This document shows, one piece after another, positions 34,597-43,717 of a stretch of 64,000 bases of DNA. The DNA is taken from the NCBI GenBank assembly GCA_965221575.1, contig CBDCSM010000013.1:558001-622000 (forward strand), read 5' to 3'. Below the pieces are notes generated by a model. That model had not been told where the DNA came from. It did no database searches and saw nothing but the letters and a program-made list of their open reading frames with translations. The stretch's first letter is position 1. Each line of letters starts with the position of its first letter. The position numbers and the translations under genes are program-made. This DNA comes from JAPPHA01 sp965221575. Lineage in GTDB: Bacteria > Pseudomonadota > Alphaproteobacteria > Rhodobacterales > Rhodobacteraceae.

Positions 34597-35014
34597 GGGC
34601 CAATCTATTGCGGCCCTGACGGCTTCACTGCCGTCTGTACTCCATCACCGGATTCAGCCACGATCGCAGCGTATCGAATCCCGGCTGGCACAATCGTCAT
34701 CCGCTTTCGTTGCATGATTCAGCCGGACTTTCCCCGGATTCGCGGGAATCGGGAAGTCGCGATGAACGGTTCTGCTTAGAGCCGGCCACAGACGGACACC
34801 CTTCGACGCAATAAACCACGCCGCAACCCAGGCTCGGAAGAACGGCCCACGAGCGGCCTGTCTTGCCTCAGAAAAAGTTTAAATTTCCTGAAATGACGAT
34901 TGATTGTCCCGAATTGACCAAACTGCGCGTTGATCCTTTTCGGTTAAATGACTAGCATCTTCGGGCAGGCTCTAAGGGTCGAAATATCATTACCGGTCAA
35001 AAGGATGGCAAGTC
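34597..35014. other. Intergenic region before the YejABEF-type operon
   Basis: About 420 bases with no supported gene. It begins with the possible terminator hairpin of the cytochrome gene (34618-34635). The last 150 bases (34865-35010) turn AT-rich and probably contain the promoter of the peptide transporter operon. No sigma-54 or palindromic operator motif was found. Confidence 0.4.
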
Positions 35015-36952
35015 ATGGTCAAGGAAGGAAGGTTACAGATAAAGTTTCAATTGGCTGGGAAGGCCATGCGACCAGGTTCCCCCGGACATGGGAAACGCGC
35101 CAAGATGCCGATCCCGGCCGTCCGCCTTGGCTCGATCGCCGGAGTCTTACTTGCTCTCGCCACGACCGCAGTCGCAGCCGCGGAAGAGGTCGTGATCAAA
35201 TCTCACGGAATATCGACGTTCGGTGAACTCAAGTACGAGGAAGGATTCCCCCACCTCGATTACGTCAACCCGGATGCCCCGGTAGGAGGAACATTTTCGA
35301 CGTGGGGTTTCGGGACGTTCGACAGCCTCAGTCCCTACATACTCAAGGGGCAGGCGGCACCATTGTCCTCGATCTTCTTTGAATCTCTGATGACGGGGAC
35401 GGCGGACGAACCCGACTCCCTTTACGGGTTGCTTGCCGAAAGCATCGAGTACCCCGAGAGCCGTCAATGGGCGATCTTCAACCTGCGCCCGGAAGCAAGG
35501 TTTTCCGACGGAACCCCGGTGACGGCCGAGGACGTCGTCTTTTCCTTCAACGTCCTCATCGAAAAGGGCAGACCGATCTACAAGACGACGTTCAGCGATT
35601 TCGAGAAGATCGAAGCGCTGGAACCGTTGAGAGTCAAGTTTACCTTCAAGGAAGGGGTCAACACGCGCGAACTTCCCCAAGCAGCGGCCGGGCTTCCCGT
35701 ATTCTCGAAGGCCTATTACGCGGATCGGGACTTTGCGGAAAGCACGCTTGATCCTCCGTTGGGGTCCAGCCGGTACGTTCTCGATCGGGTGACTCCCGGG
35801 AAAACCGTCGTTTACAAACGCAGGGACGATTACTGGGGCAAGGATCTCAACGTCAATATCGGCCGCGAGAACTTCGAATACATTCGCGTCGAGATGTTTG
35901 CCGACTACACGTCCGCGTTCGAAGCCTTCAAGGGTGGCGTCTACCATTTCAGGGAAGAGTTCTTTTCCAAGCTCTGGGCGACGTCGTACGATTTCCCGGC
36001 GATTGACAAGGGCTGGGTTGTTCGCGCGACCCTTCCCGATGGACGCCCATCCGGAACGCAGGGATTCTGGCTCAACACACGCAGGGACAAACTCAAGGAT
36101 CCGCGAGTGCGGGAAGCGCTCGGGCTGATGTTCAACTTCGAGTGGTCAAACAAGACACTTTTCTACGGCCTGTATGACCGGACGGACAGTTTCTGGGAAA
36201 ACTCGCACCTGCAGGCTGAAGGAATGCCATCCGAAGGCGAACTGGCAATTCTCGAACCGCTGCGGGAACACCTTCCGGAGTCGGTCTTTACCGAACCGGC
36301 GTGGACGCCTCACGTGTCCAGGTCGGATCAGTTGGACCGGTCCGCGGTGCGCAAGGCCGGCAAACTTCTCGACGAGGCCGGCTGGACACTCAAGGACGGC
36401 ATTCGCATGAACTCGGCCGGCGAGGTCCTCGGCATTACGGTACTCAACGACTCTCCTGCCTTCGAGAGAATCATCAACCCGTGGATTGAGAATCTCAAGA
36501 AACTGGGGGTGGACGCCGAACACCGAATGGTTGACGCGGCACAGGCAACCGAACTGACCAAGGTATTCGACTTTGACGTCACGGTTGCCCGTTTCGTCAT
36601 GTCATTGACGCCGGGAATCGAGTTGCGGTCGATATTCAGCAGCGCGTCCGCCGTCACTGACGACTCATCGAACCTCTCCGGAGTTGCCAACCCCGCGATC
36701 GACGCCCTGCTCGATGCCATCGAAGGCGCCGAGGACCGGGAATCGCTCAATTCCGCGGTTCGTGCGCTCGACCGAAGTCTCCGCTCGATGCACATCTGGA
36801 TTCCCCAGTGGTACAAGGGCTCACACAACCTCGCGTATTTCGACTACTACGAACATCCCGAAACCCTGCCGCCTTATGCCCTCGGTGAAGCGGATTTCTG
36901 GTGGTACAACGCCGAAAAGGCCGAAAAACTGAAGGCTGACGGCGCGCTCTGA
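35015..36952 (+). CDS. yejA: Peptide/oligopeptide ABC transporter, substrate-binding protein (YejA-like)
   Basis: A periplasmic solute-binding protein, family 5 (DppA/OppA/YejA), 645 residues with the start used here. A signal peptide is visible at about residues 31-56 (RLGSIAGVLLALATTAVAAAEE), which puts the real start possibly at the ATG at 35105 or 35066. The start of the mature part, SHGISTFGELKYEEGFPHLDYVNPDAP, and GTFDSLSPYILKG are typical of YejA. Later blocks are WAIFNLRPEARFSDGTPVTAEDVVFSF and QGFWLNTRRDKLKDPRVREALG. The permease and ATPase genes follow directly; the first permease begins 4 bases later. YejABEF imports peptides and is known for microcin C uptake in enterobacteria. 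Confidence 0.85.
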   Translation: MVKEGRLQIKFQLAGKAMRPGSPGHGKRAKMPIPAVRLGSIAGVLLALATTAVAAAEEVVIKSHGISTFGELKYEEGFPHLDYVNPDAPVGGTFSTWGFGTFDSLSPYILKGQAAPLSSIFFESLMTGTADEPDSLYGLLAESIEYPESRQWAIFNLRPEARFSDGTPVTAEDVVFSFNVLIEKGRPIYKTTFSDFEKIEALEPLRVKFTFKEGVNTRELPQAAAGLPVFSKAYYADRDFAESTLDPPLGSSRYVLDRVTPGKTVVYKRRDDYWGKDLNVNIGRENFEYIRVEMFADYTSAFEAFKGGVYHFREEFFSKLWATSYDFPAIDKGWVVRATLPDGRPSGTQGFWLNTRRDKLKDPRVREALGLMFNFEWSNKTLFYGLYDRTDSFWENSHLQAEGMPSEGELAILEPLREHLPESVFTEPAWTPHVSRSDQLDRSAVRKAGKLLDEAGWTLKDGIRMNSAGEVLGITVLNDSPAFERIINPWIENLKKLGVDAEHRMVDAAQATELTKVFDFDVTVARFVMSLTPGIELRSIFSSASAVTDDSSNLSGVANPAIDALLDAIEGAEDRESLNSAVRALDRSLRSMHIWIPQWYKGSHNLAYFDYYEHPETLPPYALGEADFWWYNAEKAEKLKADGAL

Positions 36953-36956
36953 CAGG

Positions 36957-38033
36957 ATGGGCTCATATGTCCTGAGGCGGCTATTCCTCATGATCCCGAC
37001 CCTGTTCGGGATCATGGTCATCAATTTTGTCCTGGTACAGTTCCTCCCCGGAGGACCGATCGAGCAGATCCTCTCGCAGCTGGAAGAGGAAACGTCGGCG
37101 ACCGCCAGGATTGCCGGCGGTACGTTCGAGGCCGGAGGCCGCGAAGATTCCGGTTACCAGGGCGCACGCGGGCTGCCCGAAGACTTCATCAAGGATCTCG
37201 AAAAACAGTTCGGTTTCGACAAACCTCCGTTGGAGCGGTTCTTCCTCATGATGGGGAACTACCTGAGGTTCGATTTCGGTGAGAGCTACTTTCGGTCCAT
37301 CACGGTTGTCGACCTTGTTCTCGAAAAGATGCCCGTTTCCATCTCTCTTGGCCTCTGGTCGACCCTGCTTTCCTATCTTGTCTCGATTCCCCTTGGCATT
37401 CGGAAGGCGGTTCGGGACGGAACGCGCTTCGACACCTGGACGTCCGGGGCCATAATCTTCGCCTATGCGATTCCGGGGTTCCTGTTTGCCATCCTTCTCC
37501 TGGTCTTGCTCGCAGGCGGCTCCTACTACCAGATTTTCCCTCTACGCGGCCTGACATCCGACAACTTTTCCGAGCTTTCGCTGATCGGCAAGGTCGCGGA
37601 CTACTTCTGGCACATCACGCTGCCGGTCGTCGCCTCGACAATCAGCGCCTTTGCCACGCTCACTCTTCTGACCAAGAACAGTTTTCTCGAAGAGATCAGG
37701 AAGCAGTACGTCATGACGGCTCGGGCCAAGGGGCTGACCGACGGCAGGGTGCTTTACGGCCACGTCTTCCGCAACGCGATGCTGATCATCATTTCCGGCT
37801 TTCCCGCCCTGTTCATCGGGATTTTCTTTTCCGGATCACTGATCATCGAAATCGTGTTCTCGCTCGACGGCCTCGGCCGCCTCGGTTTCGAGGCTGCCGT
37901 CAACCGGGATTATCCGGTGCTCTTCGCCACTCTTTACGTCTTTGGCCTGATCGGTTTGCTGGTGAACCTCCTTTCCGACCTGACTTATGTCTGGGTCGAC
38001 CCGCGGATCGACTTCGAGACCAGGGAAACCTGA
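36957..38033 (+). CDS. yejB: Peptide ABC transporter permease (YejB-like)
   Basis: A 358-residue inner-membrane permease with about six hydrophobic segments. It starts MGSYVLRRLFLMIPTLFGIM, like the DppB/YejB family, and holds an unusual polar stretch (about 50-80) typical of YejB-sized permeases. The conserved coupling loop is KQYVMTARAKGLTDGRVLYGHVFRNAM near residue 245. FSLDGLGRLGFEAAVNRDYPVLFATLYVFGLIGLL near the end is also family-typical. The next gene begins 2 bases after the stop. Confidence 0.88.
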   Translation: MGSYVLRRLFLMIPTLFGIMVINFVLVQFLPGGPIEQILSQLEEETSATARIAGGTFEAGGREDSGYQGARGLPEDFIKDLEKQFGFDKPPLERFFLMMGNYLRFDFGESYFRSITVVDLVLEKMPVSISLGLWSTLLSYLVSIPLGIRKAVRDGTRFDTWTSGAIIFAYAIPGFLFAILLLVLLAGGSYYQIFPLRGLTSDNFSELSLIGKVADYFWHITLPVVASTISAFATLTLLTKNSFLEEIRKQYVMTARAKGLTDGRVLYGHVFRNAMLIIISGFPALFIGIFFSGSLIIEIVFSLDGLGRLGFEAAVNRDYPVLFATLYVFGLIGLLVNLLSDLTYVWVDPRIDFETRET

Positions 38034-38035
38034 GG

Positions 38036-39148
38036 ATGGACCTGCTCAGCACACCGCTCGCCCGGCGCAGGTGGCAGAATTTCCGTTCCAACCGCCGCGC
38101 CTTCTGGTCACTCTGGATATTCGGGATCATTTTCTTCATCTGCCTGTTCGCGGAGATCTTCGCCAACGACCGGCCATTGCTCGTCTCGTATCGCGGGGAT
38201 TTCTACACGCCAGCCTTCAGATTCTATGCGGAAACCGATTTCGGCGGGGAGTTCGAGACCGAGGCCGAATACCCTTCACCCGAGGTCAAGTGCCTGATCA
38301 AGACCGGCGGGATGGACGCGTGCCTCGACGACCCGGACGGAACTATGCTCGATGCCGAGGATGGTTTCGTCGGCGGCAAGGTGGTCGATTCCGGCTGGAT
38401 CCTCTGGCCGCCCGTTCCCTACAGTTTCAACACCATCAATTACGACGTGGAAACGGCGCCTTCGCCACCCGACGACAACCACATTCTCGGAACCGATGAC
38501 CAAACCCGGGACGTGGTCGCACGCATCATCTATGGATTTCGCATATCGACCCTGTTCGCCTTCGTCGTGGTCGTCGTATCGTCAGTTGCCGGAATTGTCG
38601 CGGGCGCTTCGATGGGTTATTTTGGCGGCTGGGTTGATCTCCTGTTTCAGCGGATCGTCGAGATTTGGGCCAACATTCCGAGCCTGTACATCATCATCAT
38701 CGTTTCCGCCCTCTTCACGATGAACTTCACGCTCCTGACACTGCTGATCGCCCTGTTCAGTTGGACATCTCTTGTCGGCGTCGTCCGCGCCGAGTTCCTC
38801 CGGGCGCGTAACTTCGAATACACCAGGGCGGCACGAGCGCTGGGGGTCAACGACTGGACCATCATGTTCCGCCATCTGCTGCCGAACGCGATGGTCGCTA
38901 CCCTGACCTTGCTGCCGTTTCTCGTGACAGGAGCAATTGGCGGTCTCGCATCGCTTGATTTTCTCGGATTCGGCCTGCCGCCGTCCTACCCATCGCTCGG
39001 CGAACTGGCCTTGCAAGCCAAACAGAACCTGCAAGCGCCGTGGCTTGGATTCGCGGCATTTTTTACCTTCGCGATCATGCTGTCATTGCTGGTCTTTATC
39101 TTCGAGGGCGTACGGGACGCATTCGATCCAAGAAAGACGTTCGAGTGA
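38036..39148 (+). CDS. yejE: Peptide ABC transporter permease (YejE-like)
   Basis: A 370-residue permease. The N-terminus SPLARRRWQNFRSNRRAFWSLW-like stretch (residues 4-24) is the YejE hallmark, and a large periplasmic loop (about 45-150) is inserted after the first membrane segment. The coupling loop is RNFEYTRAARALGVNDWTIMFRHLLPNAM near residue 260. The end FEGVRDAFDPRKTFE is strongly conserved. Its stop overlaps the ATPase start as GTGA. Confidence 0.9.
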   Translation: MDLLSTPLARRRWQNFRSNRRAFWSLWIFGIIFFICLFAEIFANDRPLLVSYRGDFYTPAFRFYAETDFGGEFETEAEYPSPEVKCLIKTGGMDACLDDPDGTMLDAEDGFVGGKVVDSGWILWPPVPYSFNTINYDVETAPSPPDDNHILGTDDQTRDVVARIIYGFRISTLFAFVVVVVSSVAGIVAGASMGYFGGWVDLLFQRIVEIWANIPSLYIIIIVSALFTMNFTLLTLLIALFSWTSLVGVVRAEFLRARNFEYTRAARALGVNDWTIMFRHLLPNAMVATLTLLPFLVTGAIGGLASLDFLGFGLPPSYPSLGELALQAKQNLQAPWLGFAAFFTFAIMLSLLVFIFEGVRDAFDPRKTFE

Positions 39149-40749
39149 ACGTACCCATTCTCTCGGTCAGCGACCTTTCCGTTCGTTTCGGATCGAACGC
39201 GCCGGTCGTTGACAAGGTATCGTTCAATATTTTTCCCGGCGAAACCCTGGCAATTGTCGGCGAGAGCGGCTCCGGCAAGTCCGTGACTGCACTGTCGACG
39301 GTCGGCCTTCTTCCCGAAAACGCCTCCCGGTCAGGCGCGGTGTCTTTTCGCGAGACTGATCTGATCTCTGCCGATGAGCGAACGCTTCGCCGGATCCGCG
39401 GGAATGCGATCAGTTTCATTTTCCAGGAACCGATGACGTCGCTCAATCCTCTTCACACCATCAGCCGGCAGATTGGCGAAAGCCTCGCGGTGCACCAGGG
39501 TCTCACCGGAAAAAACGCCCGTGACCGGATCGTGGCCTTGCTGAACCGGGTCGGCATCCAGGATCCCGAAAGTCGCCTCAACGACTATCCGCACCAACTC
39601 TCCGGAGGGCAGCGTCAACGCGTCATGATTGCCATGTCACTGGCGAACCAGCCCGCACTCCTGATCGCCGATGAACCGACGACTGCACTCGATGTGACGA
39701 TACAGGCGCAGATTCTCGACCTTCTCGCGGAGGTTCAGAAGTCCGAGCACATGAGTCTCCTCTTCATCACCCATGACCTGACGATCGTCGAGAAATTTTC
39801 CGACCGTGTCTGTGTCATGCAGGCGGGTCGCATCGTGGAACAGGGTGAGACACGGAAGATCTTCAAACGCCCGGAACACCCGTATACGCAGCAGCTTCTC
39901 TCGGCGGAGCCCACCGGTTCACCACCACCTGTCGCTCCTGACGCAAAAACAATCGTCACGACCGAAAGCCTTCGCGTCTGGTTTCCGGTAACGCGCGGCC
40001 TGCTGAAACGAACCGTGGGTCACATCAAGGCGGTGAACGGAGCGACCATCAGGATTCGCGCGGGTGAGACGATCGGTATCGTCGGAGAAAGCGGTTCCGG
40101 GAAGACGACGCTGGCGCTGGCGATCATGCGGCTCATCTCTTCAGATGGCCCGGTGACATTCATGGGCCGAAACATCCAGGGGTTGCGTAACAAGACCCTC
40201 AGGCCGTTGCGGGCGGCAATGCAGATCGTGTTCCAAGACCCGTACGGATCTCTCAGCCCGAGGATGACCATCCGGCAGATCGTTTCAGAGGGTCTCCTGG
40301 TTCACGGTTCCTGGAGCGACGAAGCGATCGACCAGAAGGTCTCGGAGATACTGATGGAAGTCGGTCTCGACCCATCCATGGCAGATCGTTATCCGCACGA
40401 ATTCTCCGGGGGACAACGGCAACGCATCGCGGTTGCGCGCGCCATGGTGCTGCGGCCTTCCCTGGTGGTTCTCGACGAACCGACATCCGCGCTTGATCGC
40501 ACAGTCCAAGTCCAGATCATCGAGTTGCTTCGGGACTTTCAGCGGAAGCACGGGATCGCGTACCTGTTTATCAGCCATGATCTGAAAGTCGTTCGCTCGC
40601 TCAGCCACCGGGTCCTGGTCATGTATCGCGGTGATGTTGTCGAATCCGGCTCGGTCGACAAGATCTTTGATCACCCGGAAACCGACTACACAAAGTCGCT
40701 TATGGCGGCGGCAATCGACCTGCGCGTTGAAGCCGGTGCATCCGAGTAA
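39145..40749 (+). CDS. yejF: Peptide ABC transporter ATP-binding protein, two-domain (YejF-like)
   Basis: A 534-residue protein with two fused ATPase domains, as in YejF. GTG start overlapping the yejE stop by 3 bases; the open frame reaching further back is shadow. First domain: Walker A GESGSGKSV near residue 37, signature LSGGQRQRVMIAMSL, Walker B ALLIADEPTTALD. Second domain: GESGSGKTTL, FSGGQRQRIAVARAM, LVVLDEPTSALD. Each half ends in an Opp/Dpp-type C-terminal extension (for example HPYTQQLL after the first). It energises peptide import. Confidence 0.92.
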   Translation: MNVPILSVSDLSVRFGSNAPVVDKVSFNIFPGETLAIVGESGSGKSVTALSTVGLLPENASRSGAVSFRETDLISADERTLRRIRGNAISFIFQEPMTSLNPLHTISRQIGESLAVHQGLTGKNARDRIVALLNRVGIQDPESRLNDYPHQLSGGQRQRVMIAMSLANQPALLIADEPTTALDVTIQAQILDLLAEVQKSEHMSLLFITHDLTIVEKFSDRVCVMQAGRIVEQGETRKIFKRPEHPYTQQLLSAEPTGSPPPVAPDAKTIVTTESLRVWFPVTRGLLKRTVGHIKAVNGATIRIRAGETIGIVGESGSGKTTLALAIMRLISSDGPVTFMGRNIQGLRNKTLRPLRAAMQIVFQDPYGSLSPRMTIRQIVSEGLLVHGSWSDEAIDQKVSEILMEVGLDPSMADRYPHEFSGGQRQRIAVARAMVLRPSLVVLDEPTSALDRTVQVQIIELLRDFQRKHGIAYLFISHDLKVVRSLSHRVLVMYRGDVVESGSVDKIFDHPETDYTKSLMAAAIDLRVEAGASE

Positions 40750-40969
40750 GCGTCCAAGCTGCCGGTTTACCTGCGTTCCGGTTCAGTTCGCCACATTCCG
40801 GATCGCACAAATAGTCCTTGTTCCGGAAACGCCCGTTCGATCCGGGCAGTTGTTCCCATTTCAATCCTGCGAGGGAACAGACCGCGGCAACCGGCTACGA
40901 AACCTCGTGCGATGAATTCCGCACCGGAAAATCGACATCAGAGTATCACGCCATGCTGGCTCAACCAGA

Positions 40970-42136
40970 TCAGGCAGCCGGCATGCGCGTCTCGACCAAC
41001 TCGGCCCAGTAGGACGAACCGGCGGGAATGATTTCATCATTGAAGTCATAATTCGGATTGTGAACCGGCGCGGTGTCGCCGTTTCCTATCAGGATATACG
41101 ACCCGGGACGGGCCTCCAGCATGTACGAGAAGTCTTCGGCTCCCATTACCGGAGGATTTTCTTCCGTGGCCTGGCCCGATATTCTTTCCGCGATCCTGGC
41201 GGCAAATTCTGTTTCCTCTTCGGAGTTCACCATGACCGGATAACCACGCTCGTATTCGGTCTCCGCTTCCGCACCGAGCGCTTCCGCCGTGCGTGAGGCA
41301 ATTTCTCCGATCCGCTTCTCGGCAAGGTCCCTCACCTCCTCGATCAGCGAACGGACCGTTCCCTTGAGGATCACCTCCTGCGGAATAACATTGTAGGCGT
41401 CACTCCCGGTTCGAAAACTGCATACCGAAACGACAACCGAGTGAAGCGGATCGACATTTCGAGAGGCGATGGATTGCAACGCCAGAACAATGTGCGCGGC
41501 AACGACCGTCGTATCGACTCCCTTGTGCGGTTGCGCGGCATGCCCGCCCTTGCCCTTGACGACAATGGTGAATTGGTCGGCGGCCGCGAAGAAGGCTCCA
41601 CTTCGAATGGCAAATGTACCCGTTTCCAGTCCCGGCATGTTATGCAGGCCGTAAACTTCCTGGATGTTGAAACGATCCATGAGGCCGTCGTCGACCATTA
41701 CCTGGCCACCGCCGCCCCCTTCTTCGGCCGGCTGAAAAATAACCACCGCGGTGCCGTCGAAATTCCTGGTTTCCGCCAGGTATTTCGCGGCGCCAAGCAG
41801 CATTGCCGTGTGTCCGTCATGTCCGCACGCATGCATGCTGTCGTCAGTCCGGGACGCATAGTCCAGTCCGGTCGTTTCCTGCATCGGCAGCGCGTCCATG
41901 TCGGCCCTGAGCCCGACAACCAGTCCGTTTCCGTCGGTCTTGCCCTTGATGACCCCAACCACGCCGGTCCTTCCAATGCCCGTTGCGACCTCGTCGCAGC
42001 CGAATTCCGACAACTTGTCGGCAACAAGCGCGGATGTCCTGTGGGTATCGAACAAAAGTTCCGGGTTCTGGTGAATGTCCCGGCGCCAGCCGGTTATTTC
42101 TTCATGAAGATCGGCGAGGCGGTTCTTGATGGGCAT
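40970..42136 (-). CDS. M20 family amidohydrolase (aminoacyl/hippurate hydrolase-like)
   Basis: A 388-residue dizinc hydrolase of the M20D group (hippuricase, IAA-amino acid hydrolase, AbgB-like). Motifs: WRRDIHQNPELLFDTHRTS near residue 17, GLRADMDALPMQETTGLDYAS near 75, SMHACGHDGHTAMLLGAAKYL near 100 (metal-binding HACGHDGH), FQPAEEGGGG near 134 and the dimerisation domain with KGKGGHAAQPHKGVDT. The C-terminal MGAEDFSYML supplies another ligand region. It cleaves N-acyl amino acids; the acyl group is unknown. It lies after the peptide importer, convergent, and may process imported acyl-peptides. Confidence 0.92.
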   Translation of the reverse strand: MPIKNRLADLHEEITGWRRDIHQNPELLFDTHRTSALVADKLSEFGCDEVATGIGRTGVVGVIKGKTDGNGLVVGLRADMDALPMQETTGLDYASRTDDSMHACGHDGHTAMLLGAAKYLAETRNFDGTAVVIFQPAEEGGGGGQVMVDDGLMDRFNIQEVYGLHNMPGLETGTFAIRSGAFFAAADQFTIVVKGKGGHAAQPHKGVDTTVVAAHIVLALQSIASRNVDPLHSVVVSVCSFRTGSDAYNVIPQEVILKGTVRSLIEEVRDLAEKRIGEIASRTAEALGAEAETEYERGYPVMVNSEEETEFAARIAERISGQATEENPPVMGAEDFSYMLEARPGSYILIGNGDTAPVHNPNYDFNDEIIPAGSSYWAELVETRMPAA

Positions 42137-42154
42137 GGTTTGACTGTCCTCCTC

Positions 42155-43513
42155 TCAGGCCGCCAGGTCGGTCGTCAGGCGGCGCATGAAATGATTGCAC
42201 TCCTCGAGTTGTCGACGCGAGACGAACTCGTCCGGTTGATGGGCTTGGTCAATCGAACCGGGGCCGCAAATTACTGCTGAATACCCTTCCTCCTGGAACT
42301 GGCCCGCCTCGGTTCCATAGGACACGACATTGGAGTCATTGTCACCGGTCAACTTTCGGACCAGCGCCTCTGCCGTACCTCGATGTTCCGGTTTCAACCC
42401 GGGAACGACATTCAGGTCGCTCAGCCGAATACCCGTTTCGGAATTCACGCCTTGCATCCGCTCCTGGATTCCTGCGGCGTAATGCTCAAACCTGCTAATC
42501 CAGTCGGCCGTAGATTCGGACGGAATACACCTGATATCCGTCGAGAACCAGCAGTCCCGCGCCGTTATGTTGCACGCCGTCCCGCCCGATACCATGCCCG
42601 CATGCAGCGTCGTGTACGGGGGATCGAATCCAGCGGATTCCTTGGCAGCGCACGCACGGTTCTCGCTGGTTCTGTCTTCCAGCCAGCCGATCAGCCTCGC
42701 GGCGTTCATGACGGCCGAAACGCCGCGATCAACCTGGCAGGAGTGAACTTCGTGGCCGCGAACATGGACGTTGAAGTTTGCGGATGACTTGTGCCCATTC
42801 ACCATCTTCATCATCGTTGGTTCGCCGACAATCACGGACTTGGCTCGCGGAAACCGTTTCGAGAGTTTACCGATCATCGACGGCGCACCAAGGCAACCCA
42901 CCTCTTCATCGTATGAGAACGCAAGCTGTACCGGCCTCTTCAGACCGGCGTCGACCCAATCGGAGACGTTTGCCAGGACAACCGCGAGGAAGCCTTTCAT
43001 GTCCGCGGTTCCCCGGCCGTAGATGCGACCTTCCCGTTCACTCAATCGAAAAGGGTCGCCGGACCATTTCTGGCCCTTGACCGGAACGACATCCGTATGG
43101 GCCGACAGTATGACGCCCCCAGGAACATCCGGCCCGATTTGGGCGTATACGTTGGCTTTCGTTCGATCGGAGTTGTAGTCGCGAAAACTCTCGACGCCGA
43201 ACCGCCCCAGGAACTCTTCGACAAAGGCAACCAATGACAGGTTGCTTTCGCTCGAAACCGTCTGGAACCCAACGAGTTTTTCCAGGATTTGTACCGGATC
43301 CCTGATTTTCGTTACCCCCTTCCAGCGGTTGTGCAGCGGTCGGCCAACGGCAAACCGTGCGAATTCCCCGAGCGTGATATCAAGTATCTTCGCCTTCCAA
43401 CAACCGCAAAGTGACGTTGGAACACGCAGAATCACCGGCGCCAGGCATCCATCCCGTTGCCCGGTATGTTTGTCTCGCGATGTCCCTTCGTGACAATACC
43501 CGGCCGTCCACAA
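42155..43513 (-). CDS. argE: Acetylornithine deacetylase-like M20 peptidase (ArgE)
   Basis: Removes the acetyl group from N-acetylornithine or related N-acyl amino acids. Homology to ArgE begins near residue 70 with ILEKLVGFQTVSSESNLSLV. Zinc-site motifs: ILSAHTDVVPVKGQ, YGRGTADMKGF, SYDEEVGCLG, VGEPTMMKMVNGHK and YGTEAGQFQEEG. The frame as drawn opens at a TTG with no good ribosome binding site. No ATG, GTG or TTG sits near the expected N-terminus (about 43306). A strong GGAAGGGGG lies upstream of an ATC codon there (43304-43306). The start is thus unresolved; the body of the gene is intact. It lies 18 bases upstream of the amidohydrolase gene and in the same direction. Confidence 0.85.
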   Translation of the reverse strand: MWTAGYCHEGTSRDKHTGQRDGCLAPVILRVPTSLCGCWKAKILDITLGEFARFAVGRPLHNRWKGVTKIRDPVQILEKLVGFQTVSSESNLSLVAFVEEFLGRFGVESFRDYNSDRTKANVYAQIGPDVPGGVILSAHTDVVPVKGQKWSGDPFRLSEREGRIYGRGTADMKGFLAVVLANVSDWVDAGLKRPVQLAFSYDEEVGCLGAPSMIGKLSKRFPRAKSVIVGEPTMMKMVNGHKSSANFNVHVRGHEVHSCQVDRGVSAVMNAARLIGWLEDRTSENRACAAKESAGFDPPYTTLHAGMVSGGTACNITARDCWFSTDIRCIPSESTADWISRFEHYAAGIQERMQGVNSETGIRLSDLNVVPGLKPEHRGTAEALVRKLTGDNDSNVVSYGTEAGQFQEEGYSAVICGPGSIDQAHQPDEFVSRRQLEECNHFMRRLTTDLAA

Positions 43514-43717
43514 GGCAGCGTCCCTGCCGCAGTTCGGCCATCATCCGGCAAGGACGCAAGCCACGTTTCGGTTTTCATCCATCGCCGCCTCCCGACACAC
43601 CTTCCTTGGTGCGCCATCTCCCTTCCCTTTGCGCCAATGTCGGCAAGTTTCGGGAATTGGATGGATGCGTCGGTTGCATCGATCACGCGTTCCCCGGTGG
43701 CTTCCGCCTGGTGTCGG

